DNA from: Novosphingobium sp. KA1
GTDB lineage: Bacteria; Pseudomonadota; Alphaproteobacteria; Sphingomonadales; Sphingomonadaceae
Assembly (NCBI RefSeq): GCF_017309955.1
Contig: NZ_CP021248.1
Span: forward strand, 310,001 to 374,000
Length of the DNA: 64,000 nucleotides
Reading direction: 5' to 3'
Shown here one piece after another: positions 19,626-27,822 of this stretch; the first letter of the stretch is position 1, and every line of letters begins with the position of its first letter. Made by a program: the position numbers and the translations under genes. The notes under the pieces were generated by a model that saw only the letters and a list, made by a program, of their open reading frames with translations, was not told the origin of the DNA and did not search any database.

Positions 19626-19798
19626 CGCTTGTCTCCTTGAGCAGAAATAGCGCCGGAAATCGTTTCGGCCGAGGCGTGATGATGCGGCACCATCCGGCGC
19701 AGATAAGTCGGTAGGAAGGCCCTGATGATGAGCGCTGCGGGACCATTGCTGATGCAGCCGCACAGGGCGCTGCAATGGTCTTTGGTGAGAACGGTCAA
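19598..19798 (-). CDS. Possible small Cys/His-containing protein
   Basis: A 66-aa frame from a TTG overlapping the previous gene's stop and running about 27 nt into sodB. It contains DHCSALCGCISN and RRMVPHHHAS. It fills the 170-nt gap between its neighbours without another feature and keeps the overlapping pattern of the operon. Weak evidence only. Confidence 0.3.
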   Translation of the reverse strand: MTVLTKDHCSALCGCISNGPAALIIRAFLPTYLRRMVPHHHASAETISGAISAQGDKRWLIKAAML

Positions 19799-20194
19799 TG
19801 TGCATAGGACAGCTCCGCCCTTCGCGCATCGAGCGCGGCCATGCACAGGGCGATTGCCTCAACCGGGTGATGGGCTGTCCATTGGCCAAGCTCGCCCACC
19901 ACGGTGGTTCCCCTGGGGGCCGGCTTCGATCCAATAGCCGGATGGCACCAACATAGCGGCAGCGCGGCAAGTCGCCGTGTAGAGCAGTGCCCGAACGTGG
20001 TTGCCGTCGTCCTGCAGCCAGACTCCCGGAGCAATAACGGTCAAGCTGCGCAGTGCCGGAAATACGGCCAGCGCAATCCGTGCATCAATGTCGCGATCGG
20101 GTTCACTCGCGCCCTTGCAGGCGGAGATGGCGTCGACGAGGCTGTCGTCATGGCCAATCGCCCTCACGCGGCACAGGGCGCGCATGGCGATCAT
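19795..20194 (-). pseudogene. Hypothetical protein with one-base frameshift
   Basis: Starts with ATGA overlap at the carbonic anhydrase stop (MIAMRALCRVRAIGHDD). The frame changes near 19915-19919, a run of five identical bases. Dropping one base gives a continuous protein of about 132 aa ending TTVVGELGQWTAHHPVEAIALCMAALDARRAELSYAH. No family recognised. Order and overlaps place it in the peroxiredoxin-SOD operon. Confidence 0.5.
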
Positions 20195-20869
20195 GACGCG
20201 CCTGCAATCCGGAGTTTGGGAACTGCCTCATCGGGGTGGCGGCTGACGGGTGAGCAGACCGGTTGGAGAAGGCCGTCTCCAATGGCGTAGACCCAACCGT
20301 GAAGCGTTAGCGCAGCGTGCCGCGCCCAGGCCCGAAGAACCAATGGGTTGGCTGCGAGTGCTTTCACCTGGGCGCGGATATTATGTTCGCACAAACGGTC
20401 TGCATTGGTATCCGGGGTGCAGCAGACTGTTTGATAGAGCTCACGCACCGGTGCGAGCCAAAGCCCGATCGCGTCGTCCCTGTCCGGTGCCATTGCCGCT
20501 TGAATCCCGCCGCACCCGTAATGGCCCACGACGATGATGTGCTCGACCTTCAAAACATCGACCGCGAACTCCAAGGCGGCGGCGAAGTTAGGATCGCTCG
20601 GCGTGGCGAGATTGGCGACGTTGCGATGAACAAGCATCTCGCCGGGATCGAGATCGACGATTTCGGTGGCCGGCACCCGGCTGTCCGAACAGCCGATCCA
20701 GAAGTAGCGTGGCCGCTGCTGGCCTACGAGCCGTTTTAAAGAATCCGGGATCGATCAGGGTTTTGGCGTCAGCCCATACGCGGTTGCGGGCCAACAGGTC
20801 GGAGAGGCCGCCGTCGTCTGCTCCGTCGGCGGCGGTCTGTCTTTTTCCACTCTCCTCCAATTGCCTCAT
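20191..20869 (-). pseudogene. Beta-class carbonic anhydrase, interrupted by a one-base frameshift
   Basis: Interconverts CO2 and bicarbonate at a zinc centre. The N-terminal part (DLLARNRVWADAKTLIDPGFF) continues in another frame as RLVGQQRPRYFWIGCSDSRVPATEIV, with the Cys and Asp-Arg dyad, then VVGHYGCGGI with the His and Cys zinc ligands. One extra base in the run at 20734-20737 explains the shift. The start overlaps the peroxiredoxin stop and the end overlaps the next start. Likely functional if the shift is a sequencing error. Confidence 0.85.
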
Positions 20870-21507
20870 TGCCCGGGAGCCTGCAGATCGACGAACCGAA
20901 GGTAGGGCTTCAGTGTCTTGTAGCCTTGTGGGAACTGCCGGGATGCCTCCTCGTCCGACAGCTTCGGCGATATGACGACCGGCTCGCCAGGTTCCCAGTT
21001 GACGGGCGTTGCGATGCTACGGGCATCTGTAAGTTGAAGGCTGTCGATGGCACGGAGAATCTCGGCAAAATTCCGACCGGTCGAAGGCGGGTAGGTCAGG
21101 ATCAGCCGCACCTTGCGTGACGGATCGATGACGAAGACGGAACGGACAGTGACCGTCGGGTCGCTCTCGGGGTGGATCATGTCGTAGAGCGCCGACACCT
21201 TGGTGTTGGCATCCGCGATCATCGGGAAGTCGAGTTTCGTCCCTTGGGTTTCGTGAATGTCGAGCTCCCATTTGTGATGGGCTTCGACCGGATCCACCGA
21301 GAGGCCAATGGGTTTGACGTTGCGTTTGTCCCATTCGGACCGGAGCTTTGCAACCTCGCCCAGTTCCGTCGTGCAGACCGGCGTAAAATTCTTGGGATGG
21401 CTGAACAGGACACCCCAGCTTCCGCCGAGCCAATCGTGGAAGCTGATGCGGCCGTGCGTGCTGTCCTGCTCGAAATCGGGGGCGATCTGCCCGAGCTGAA
21501 TGGCCAT
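20866..21507 (-). CDS. 1-Cys peroxiredoxin (Prx6 type)
   Basis: A 213-aa thiol peroxidase that reduces peroxides and possibly peroxynitrite. The active-site motif NFTPVCTTELGE carries the peroxidatic Cys near residue 47. The length and C-terminal extension (dimerisation domain with VNWEPGEPVVI) fit Prx6. The start at 21507 (MAIQLGQIAPDF) has GGAG just upstream. First gene of a leftward operon with carbonic anhydrase, small proteins and Fe-SOD. Confidence 0.92.
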   Translation of the reverse strand: MAIQLGQIAPDFEQDSTHGRISFHDWLGGSWGVLFSHPKNFTPVCTTELGEVAKLRSEWDKRNVKPIGLSVDPVEAHHKWELDIHETQGTKLDFPMIADANTKVSALYDMIHPESDPTVTVRSVFVIDPSRKVRLILTYPPSTGRNFAEILRAIDSLQLTDARSIATPVNWEPGEPVVISPKLSDEEASRQFPQGYKTLKPYLRFVDLQAPGQ

Positions 21508-21604
21508 GGGAACTCCTTCATATCGCAGATCTGATGTGGAGATGGACGAAGCATCATACAAACGAATGTTATTATTATTTATCAGCAAAGATATTGGATA
21601 TAAA

Positions 21605-21841
21605 TTAGCGCCGGGTTCCCGGTCCGAGCCCCACGATCACGAGGAGGGCTATCGGCATGGCGAACAGCACTATCCTATTGCCGTCCCCTTCGGCGACGAA
21701 GCCGTTTTGGCGGAGCAAATCGACAAAAAGGCGGATCGAGACGAAGGCGATGCTTGCGGCGAAAATCAGATAGAGCCCGGACATGGAGGGCGGGCGCTCT
21801 GGTCCACGCGCTTGTCGGTCATCATCGTTGTCAGCCTTCAC
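21605..21841 (-). CDS. Small membrane protein
   Basis: A 78-aa protein with two hydrophobic segments (about residues 20-38 and 57-73). Its ATG overlaps the stop of the preceding minus-strand gene. No family recognised. It may be transcribed together with the peroxiredoxin operon about 100 nt downstream. Confidence 0.5.
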   Translation of the reverse strand: MKADNDDDRQARGPERPPSMSGLYLIFAASIAFVSIRLFVDLLRQNGFVAEGDGNRIVLFAMPIALLVIVGLGPGTRR

Positions 21842-22311
21842 GGCAGCTTTGTCCGTGACGAGGGAGGCGGTTTGCGGCGGCAGGTTTCCTGAAGATTAGG
21901 GGCATCTTCACCCGACGGCTGTCGGTCTTCAGATGACCACAGCGCAATGAAGTCAAACGGAGGGGGCACTTCCTGCCAGGGCTGACGCACTCGGCGATGT
22001 GCCGTTTGTTCCCAATCGAGAGAGAGGATCACACCGATACAAACCGCGATCACGAAGACCACGACGGCAACGAAGACATCGTCGCTGATCGCACCAGCGT
22101 CGTGAAAACTGAAAAGTGCTATGCCTATCCCTAAAACCAGCGACGCCAGCGCTATGCTGACTTTCCAGATTTCGGCCCGCGGCGGCGGCGGTTCGGGCGT
22201 GAAGCGGCCTGAAGGTTTCATCTGAAAGTTCGCCCAAACCGTTGGACGCTTTATGGTTGTTGGTGCCTGTCCAGGGTCGATGACACGGGCCTTGCCTTGT
22301 GATCCCATCAT
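21838..22311 (-). CDS. Hypothetical membrane protein with two helices
   Basis: About 157 aa: a Pro-rich soluble N-terminus, two adjacent membrane helices (about 48-66 and 76-97; VSIALASLVLGIGIALFSF and FVAVVVFVIAVCIGVILSL), then a Pro/Arg-rich tail. It is divergent from the LysR gene and overlaps the next small membrane gene by ATGA. Function unknown. Confidence 0.5.
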   Translation of the reverse strand: MMGSQGKARVIDPGQAPTTIKRPTVWANFQMKPSGRFTPEPPPPRAEIWKVSIALASLVLGIGIALFSFHDAGAISDDVFVAVVVFVIAVCIGVILSLDWEQTAHRRVRQPWQEVPPPFDFIALWSSEDRQPSGEDAPNLQETCRRKPPPSSRTKLP

Positions 22312-22375
22312 CGGCCCGCTACCATGAAGCAAGCAAATGAATATTATTGCGCATTGAGCGCAAGGATGATGGCTT

Positions 22376-23224
22376 ATGGATATCAATGTTGCGCGCACAT
22401 TCTTGGAAGTCGTCAAAACCGGCAGTTTTGTGAACGCTGCGTCGAACCTTCACCTCACGCAGACCGCAGTCAGTGCCCGCATCCGGGTGCTTGAGGACCT
22501 GCTCGATCGGCCAGTATTCATCCGCAACAAGGCAGGTGCGAAGCTGACACCGGCGGGCGAGCAGTTTCTGCGCTTTGCAACCACCATGGTGCAGGTCTGG
22601 GATCGGGCGCGCCGCGCCGTCGCGCTCCCGCCGGGACGGGAGACCGTGGTAACGGTCGGCGCCGAGCTCAGTCTGTGGAGTCCCTTGCTGCGGCACTGGC
22701 TGCTCTGGATGCGTCGGGAATGTCCGGAAATCGCGGTAAGCACCCATATCGACACATCCGAACGCCTGATGGAGCAGGTCCAGGATGGCTCACTCGATAT
22801 GGCGGTGCTCTATGCCGCGCCGAGCCGTCCGGGGATCATCGCCGAACTCTTGTTCGAGGAAAAGTTGGTCCTGGTGCGGACCACGCCAACCAGCAGCCCT
22901 CTCGCACCGGAAGATCATGTTCAGATCGATTGGGGTGAGGAGTTTGCCGGGAGCTATCACGCCGCTTTCCCGGATCAGCCTAACGCCGTCGTTTCGATAA
23001 GCTATGGTCCGCTCGCGCTCGATTATATCCTGGCGACAGGGGGTAGCGGCTATTTTCGCAAAGGCTTCATCCGCTCCTATCTCGAGGAAGGCCGCCTCGC
23101 TCTCGTCCCCGGAAGTCCTGAATTTTCGTACTCGGCCTATGTCGTCCACAGCACAAAGGCCGACCCGGGCGTGATGGACCGCATTCGTGCCGGCCTCAAG
23201 GCGGCCGCGGCGATTACAGCATGA
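22376..23224 (+). CDS. LysR-family transcriptional regulator
   Basis: A 282-aa LysR protein: N-terminal winged helix (MDINVARTFLEVVKTGSFVNAASNLHLTQTAVSARI) and C-terminal effector-binding fold. It is divergent from the two small membrane genes that lead toward the peroxiredoxin operon, and overlaps the helical-protein gene downstream by ATGA. It probably senses oxidative, nitrosative or related stress in this island. Ligand unknown. Confidence 0.88.
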   Translation: MDINVARTFLEVVKTGSFVNAASNLHLTQTAVSARIRVLEDLLDRPVFIRNKAGAKLTPAGEQFLRFATTMVQVWDRARRAVALPPGRETVVTVGAELSLWSPLLRHWLLWMRRECPEIAVSTHIDTSERLMEQVQDGSLDMAVLYAAPSRPGIIAELLFEEKLVLVRTTPTSSPLAPEDHVQIDWGEEFAGSYHAAFPDQPNAVVSISYGPLALDYILATGGSGYFRKGFIRSYLEEGRLALVPGSPEFSYSAYVVHSTKADPGVMDRIRAGLKAAAAITA

Positions 23225-23706
23225 CCGTGAACGAACCATCCTCGCCCGTTTGTTACGCCAGCGAAGCCGATGACATTTACATGGGCTTTGCCGGTCGCGA
23301 GGAGATCCTCGCGGCGCTCCACGAACTGCTGGAAGCCGAACGGGCCGGCGCCCGCGTCGCGCTCGCCAGCACCAAGTCGGCGAACGATCCCGACTACGCC
23401 GAACTGATGCGATCGGTCCGTGCCGACGAAGCACGTTGGTGCGCGATGCTCTCGAGGCAGATCAGGCGATTGGGCGCAGCGCCCTCACGCAAGACCGGCG
23501 CCTTTTACAAGAAGGCGTTGGCAATCCCTGATCCGCTTGAAAGGCTCGCCTTTCTCAACCGCGGACAAGCCTGGGCGGTTCGCAAACTGGAATCTCTGAC
23601 CCCTAGGGTTCGTTACGAGGCATTGCATGCCGATCTTCGCGAGATGCTCGAGAGCCATCGGGTCAACATCGATCGCGCCGCAGCGCATCTTGAAGCGGAG
23701 CATTGA
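23221..23706 (+). CDS. Ferritin-like/DUF6306-type helical protein
   Basis: A 161-aa, mostly helical protein (GREEILAALHELLEAERAGARVALAST, DEARWCAMLSRQIRRLGAAPS) with Glu/His residues placed like those of four-helix diiron proteins. I associate it with DUF6306-type proteins found near nitrogen-oxide genes, but metal binding is inferred. Translationally coupled to the LysR regulator. Confidence 0.55.
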   Translation: MTVNEPSSPVCYASEADDIYMGFAGREEILAALHELLEAERAGARVALASTKSANDPDYAELMRSVRADEARWCAMLSRQIRRLGAAPSRKTGAFYKKALAIPDPLERLAFLNRGQAWAVRKLESLTPRVRYEALHADLREMLESHRVNIDRAAAHLEAEH

Positions 23707-23734
23707 CCTGCGCGGAAATCCGCAGCTGTATCAT

Positions 23735-24178
23735 TTAGTCCATGCCGACGCCGAGCGGTGATTGGCGGTTAATCAGCCGCTTCATGGCCTCACGATCGGA
23801 CAGGAGATCGGAAATCCGGTAGGTATCGAATACCGCCATCATCGCCTGCATGCCTTGCGCCAGCACGCTGGTCAGTCCACATGCGGGAGACAGCGCACAC
23901 CCGGAACAATCTGCGAGTTGGAAGCCTTCCTCGGTGCGGCGGACGACCTCGCCGACGGTGATCTCATCCGCTGGTCGGGCGAGACGCATGCCGCCGGCGC
24001 GACCGCGAACGGTTTCGATGAAGCCGTCGTGCGCCAGGGCGTTGACGACCTTCATCAGGTGATTGTGGGAGACATCATAAGCCCGCGCGATTTCGCCGAT
24101 CGAACACAGGCGCTCTTCGTGAAGGGCCAGGTGAATCAAGACCCGCAGTGAATAATCCGTGTAGCGTGTCAGCCGCAC
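23735..24178 (-). CDS. nsrR: Rrf2-family [Fe-S] regulator, NsrR-like
   Basis: A 147-aa nitric-oxide-sensing repressor. It starts VRLTRYTDYSLRVLIHLAL, the classic NsrR N-terminus, has a winged HTH (SIGEIARAYDVSHNHLMKVVNALA), and the cluster-binding Cys set CSGCALSPAC (C-x2-C-x5-C). The GTG at 24178 with GGGAG upstream fits the family better than an ATG at 24211. Divergent from the nitrite/sulfite reductase gene and in the same island as hmp, the standard NsrR target. Confidence 0.88.
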   Translation of the reverse strand: MRLTRYTDYSLRVLIHLALHEERLCSIGEIARAYDVSHNHLMKVVNALAHDGFIETVRGRAGGMRLARPADEITVGEVVRRTEEGFQLADCSGCALSPACGLTSVLAQGMQAMMAVFDTYRISDLLSDREAMKRLINRQSPLGVGMD

Positions 24179-24403
24179 GCAGAACTCCCGAGAACCAATC
24201 TGCAACAGCATACCTGTATGTCACAGACATGTTAAGGCCGGGATCGCCCTCGAGCCGGCTTGCAACGATCGGCCCATGGTTGTTGGCCTGCAGCGACCGG
24301 CCTTATCGAGCAATTATTTTGATGGATCGCTGCATTAAAAGTCATTTTGTGCATGAGTGCTCGTGATGCCATCCTGATGTCCCCTTGGGCGTGAGAGGCT
24401 GAT
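24179..24403. promoter_or_regulatory. Divergent nsrR / reductase control region
   Basis: 225 nt without a gene. It contains an imperfect inverted repeat (ACCTGTATGTCACAGACATG, 24212-24231) and AT-rich pieces (TGCATTAAAAGTCATTTTG) that could be NsrR or promoter elements. No single site is decisive. Confidence 0.35.
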
Positions 24404-26038
24404 ATGTACAAATACGACGAGTATGATCAGGCCATGGTCGATGCCCGGGTCGAAGAGTTTCGCGACCAGACGCGCCGTCGGATCGAAGGCCATCTCAGCG
24501 AAGACCAGTTCAAGCCTCTGCGGCTCAAGAATGGGCTCTACCTGCAACTGCACGCTTATATGCTGCGCGTAGCGGTGCCTTACGGCACGCTCAATTCGCG
24601 GCAAATGCGCAAGCTGGCGCATATCGCGCGCAAATATGACCGAGGCTACGGTCATTTCACGACGCGGCAAAACATCCAATACAACTGGATCAAACTGGCG
24701 GAGGCACCCGACATCCTCGCTGAGCTCGCGACGGTGGAAATGCATGCCATCCAGACGAGCGGCGAGAGCATCCGCAACCTGTCGGCCGATCACTATGCTG
24801 GAGCTGCGCCCGACGAGATATGCGATCCGCGGCCCTGGGCCGAACTGATCCGCCAGGCCACGACGTTCCATCCAGAATTCAGCTATCTACCGCGAAAGTT
24901 CAAGATCGCGGTGATCGCCGCGCAGGAGGACCGTGCCGCGCTACGTTGGCATGACTGCGCGTTGCGCATCGTCAAGAACGGGATGGGCGAACAGGGGTTC
25001 GAGGTTTATGCTGGCGGCGGTATGGGGCGCACGCCGATTATCGCTTTCCCGATCAGGACGTTCTGTCCGGCAGGCCAGATCTTTTCCTATATCCAGGCGA
25101 TCCTGCGGGTGTGGAACCGGCATGCGCGGCGCGACAACATCCACAAGCAGAGGATGAAGATCCTTGTTCATGAACTGGGGGAAGAAGAGTTCCGCCGTCA
25201 GGTGGAGATGGAGTTCGAGCACATCCTGACGCTGGGCCGGGATTTTCCGCAGGCCGAGTATGACAGGATTGCCGCCCATTTTGACCCGCCGCCGTTCGAG
25301 ACCGGGCTTTCTGAGGAGCTCGACCGCTCCGATCCCGACTTCGCGCTATGGGTCGATCGCCAGGTCGCCGCACATAAGGCGCCCGGCTATGCCATCGTCA
25401 ATATCAGCCTCAAACCCGACGGGGGTATAACCGGCGACATTTCAGCCGAGCAGATGGAGATCGTGGCCGACCTTGCCGAGCGCTATAGTTTCGATGACCT
25501 GCGCTCGACGCATGTCCAGAACCTCGTGCTTCCGCATGTCCACAAGCGGGATCTCCATGCGGTCTGGCAGGCGCTCCACGCGGCGGGACTGGCAAGTGTC
25601 AATCTCGGCCTCGTCACCGACATCATCGCCTGTCCGGGCCTCGATTATTGCAGTCTCGCCAATGCGCGTTCGATACCCGTCGCGCAGCAGATCGCCGAAC
25701 GCTTTGCCGATCTCGATCGTCAGCTCGATCTCGGCGAACTCAAGATCAAGATTTCAGGCTGCATCAACGCCTGCGGTCATCACCACGCGGCCCATATCGG
25801 CATCCTTGGCGTCGACCGGAAGGGAACGGAGAACTACCAGTTGCTGCTTGGCGGGTCCGGTGCCGAGGATGTCTCGCAGGCGAAGATCACCGGCCCGGGC
25901 TTCGACGAGGTCGGAATTGTCGATGCGGTCGAACGCACCATCGAATGCTACCGCGAGATCCGCGAGCCCGGCGAACGCTTCCTCGATTGCTATCGCCGCG
26001 TCGGCATGAACCCGTTCAAGGAGGCAATTTATGGGTGA
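24404..26038 (+). CDS. cysI: Siroheme nitrite/sulfite reductase (hemoprotein, CysI-like)
   Basis: A 544-aa ferredoxin-dependent-type nitrite/sulfite reductase. It has the repeated ferredoxin-like half-domains (MRKLAHIARKYDRGYGHFTTRQNIQYNWI) and the cluster/siroheme Cys motifs CPGLDYC and SGCINACGHHH. Its substrate could be sulfite (assimilation) or nitrite. The neighbour nsrR and the absence of cysH/cysD/cysN nearby leave nitrite or NO-related use open. Overlaps the DUF934 gene by 8 nt. Confidence 0.88.
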   Translation: MYKYDEYDQAMVDARVEEFRDQTRRRIEGHLSEDQFKPLRLKNGLYLQLHAYMLRVAVPYGTLNSRQMRKLAHIARKYDRGYGHFTTRQNIQYNWIKLAEAPDILAELATVEMHAIQTSGESIRNLSADHYAGAAPDEICDPRPWAELIRQATTFHPEFSYLPRKFKIAVIAAQEDRAALRWHDCALRIVKNGMGEQGFEVYAGGGMGRTPIIAFPIRTFCPAGQIFSYIQAILRVWNRHARRDNIHKQRMKILVHELGEEEFRRQVEMEFEHILTLGRDFPQAEYDRIAAHFDPPPFETGLSEELDRSDPDFALWVDRQVAAHKAPGYAIVNISLKPDGGITGDISAEQMEIVADLAERYSFDDLRSTHVQNLVLPHVHKRDLHAVWQALHAAGLASVNLGLVTDIIACPGLDYCSLANARSIPVAQQIAERFADLDRQLDLGELKIKISGCINACGHHHAAHIGILGVDRKGTENYQLLLGGSGAEDVSQAKITGPGFDEVGIVDAVERTIECYREIREPGERFLDCYRRVGMNPFKEAIYG

Positions 26039-26471
26039 TCCGCTGCGCTTCCGGGACGATCCGGCGCCCGATGAGCCAGGGGTCTCGCTGGATGCGTTTC
26101 TCGATCAGAAGGACGCGACCTCGGTGCTTCTCGAGGCGGGCGATGATGCTCGCGCCTTGCTGCCTGAGCTTGGCCGCGTGCGGCTCGTCGAGATTGCCTT
26201 TCCGCGGTTTCGCGACGGCCGTGGCTTTTCCAGCGCGAGCATATTGCGCGAGGCGGGCTACACAGGCGAAATTCGCGCGATCGGTGACGTGCTCGTTGAT
26301 CTCCTATTCTTCATGCGGCGCTGCGGCTTCGACAGCTTCGAGCCCGACGAGCCCTTCGATCCGGATGCCGTCGACGCGGCGCTGCGCCGCTATCCTGACG
26401 TCTATCAGTCCACGACCGATGGGCGCGTGCCGATCTGGGCACTGCGGCATCCTCAATGCGCCACCGGATGA
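26031..26471 (+). CDS. DUF934 family protein
   Basis: A 146-aa protein with the family core FPRFRDGRGFSSASILREAGYTGEIRAIGDVLVDLLFFMRRCGFDSFE. DUF934 proteins are encoded beside cysI in many alphaproteobacteria and are thought to assist sulfite reduction. It overlaps the reductase gene, so the two form an operon. cysH, the usual next gene, is absent here. Confidence 0.85.
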   Translation: MGDPLRFRDDPAPDEPGVSLDAFLDQKDATSVLLEAGDDARALLPELGRVRLVEIAFPRFRDGRGFSSASILREAGYTGEIRAIGDVLVDLLFFMRRCGFDSFEPDEPFDPDAVDAALRRYPDVYQSTTDGRVPIWALRHPQCATG

Positions 26472-26647
26472 CGCAATTTCTTCTTCTGGTTTGAAGTTTC
26501 GGGAGCCTTTGCGTTCGTCCTGGCAGGCGAGGTTGAGACGATGATGGGCACTTCTGTAGCTTTGAAACGCGTGTGCGCTGCGAGTGCGCGGCCGCGAACA
26601 CCGCCTTAAAGCCAACGCCTGCGAACGCACCGGACGCGCCACTTGTA

Positions 26648-26670
26648 AATATATCGTGATGCGATATATT
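26648..26670. promoter_or_regulatory. MarR-type palindromic operator (copy A)
   Basis: AATATATCG-N5-CGATATATT, a perfect 9-bp inverted repeat 26 nt before the start of the small membrane gene that leads the efflux region. The 19-bp core (26650-26668) matches 15 of 19 positions of the palindrome upstream of the marR gene at 36681-36699. Confidence 0.6.
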
Positions 26671-26696
26671 GGAATGTGGGAGTCGGAGGGGCGTCA

Positions 26697-27026
26697 ATGG
26701 AGGCCAATATGCCGATGTTGAAAATCCTGGTCATTTCTATCGGCCTGACGCTGGGCAGCTTTCTGGTGGCGGTATCGCTCTCCTGTCTGGCCTGGTGGGT
26801 GGCCACAAGTGTTCATCATCCGCGCTGGGGCGCGCCTCTTCTGCTCATCATAGTCGGTGGCGCTTGGCTGGCTGCGTTAGGGCACAGTGAGTTCGTGAAA
26901 ATGGTCACCATATTCGCTGTGGTTGGATCGGGCCTGTTCTATTTTGTAGGTCGGGAAGAACAGGGAGGAGGGCCGTCGCGCGACACGAAGCCGGGCCGCT
27001 TCGCCATTCCTGGAGGAAGACGGTGA
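26697..27026 (+). CDS. Small membrane protein, three helices
   Basis: About 109 aa with hydrophobic helices at roughly 9-30, 40-58 and 63-80 (ILVISIGLTLGSFLVAVSLS, GAPLLLIIVGGAWLAALG). The ATG at 26697 follows GGAGGGG. It sits directly downstream of a MarR-type palindrome. Function unknown; possibly an accessory of the efflux operon. Confidence 0.55.
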   Translation: MEANMPMLKILVISIGLTLGSFLVAVSLSCLAWWVATSVHHPRWGAPLLLIIVGGAWLAALGHSEFVKMVTIFAVVGSGLFYFVGREEQGGGPSRDTKPGRFAIPGGRR

Positions 27027-27220
27027 TGGCGACGCAACCTTGGATCTATCCCGCTCTCATCGCGGTGCTGGGCCAGAACAGAAGGCCGAGCTTCGCTGAA
27101 ATGCGCAATTTCGTCAGGCGCGCTCGGCGTGAAGCCGCTGCCAGCGGTTCGGAAGCTGCATGCCGGGGGAAGGTGCGTCGTCTGGTCGAGGCGGCTTTGG
27201 GGGCGGAGTCCCAGGCTTGA
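27026..27220 (+). CDS. Small hypothetical basic protein
   Basis: 64 aa, Arg/Ala-rich (RRPSFAEMRNFVRRARREAAAS). Overlaps the upstream stop, with in-frame GTG and ATG starts at 27023 and 27026. No family recognised. Confidence 0.45.
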   Translation: MATQPWIYPALIAVLGQNRRPSFAEMRNFVRRARREAAASGSEAACRGKVRRLVEAALGAESQA

Positions 27221-27407
27221 CCACGAAGGAATAGGCATTCCTGTCCTACGGCTTGGTATATGCGATGCTGTCGAATAAACGTCAGAAGTTTTGCGGATAA
27301 CCTGCAAAAATATTCGTTTGCGACATCGCGGGCAATCATTCACTCCTGCTTCAACAGACCGTGAAGATAGCTGGTCGAGAGCGAGCATCAACGGGAGAGG
27401 ATGCCGC

Positions 27408-27677
27408 ATGAAGAGGCTTATGTCGCGAGACCCTTCTACGCAGGCCATATTCACGTTGCAGCGGGCGCTATGGACGCTCGGGTTCGCTGGACTCGCCTTC
27501 ATCCTCTATTGTCTCAGCGAATATCGCCTTCTGAGAGAAGAGCAGATCATGCTGCTCATTTTCCTGGCCGTGCCGATCGCCGCTTTCTTCGTTTCGGGGA
27601 AAGGGCAGGACATGTCTGATGCTTCGGACAAGGCAGACCGTGGCGCGAATCCGGGTTTCCCCACAAGAAAAGATTAA
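27408..27677 (+). CDS. Small membrane protein, two helices
   Basis: 89 aa: two hydrophobic segments (about 22-40 and 47-62; LGFAGLAFILYCLSEY, IMLLIFLAVPIAAFFV) and a charged C-terminus. GGGAGAGG precedes the ATG. Function unknown. Confidence 0.5.
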   Translation: MKRLMSRDPSTQAIFTLQRALWTLGFAGLAFILYCLSEYRLLREEQIMLLIFLAVPIAAFFVSGKGQDMSDASDKADRGANPGFPTRKD

Positions 27678-27822
27678 GTGCAAAATATTTGCGTTTATCC
27701 ATCAATATTTTGACCTACGGTTTAACGCACCAGCTCGGTTAAAGGGCCTTCTCATATCCATGGGAGGAAATGACCACGGTCGCTTTCGATCGTGACAATC
27801 CCGTTTGTCATGGTGGTAAGTG

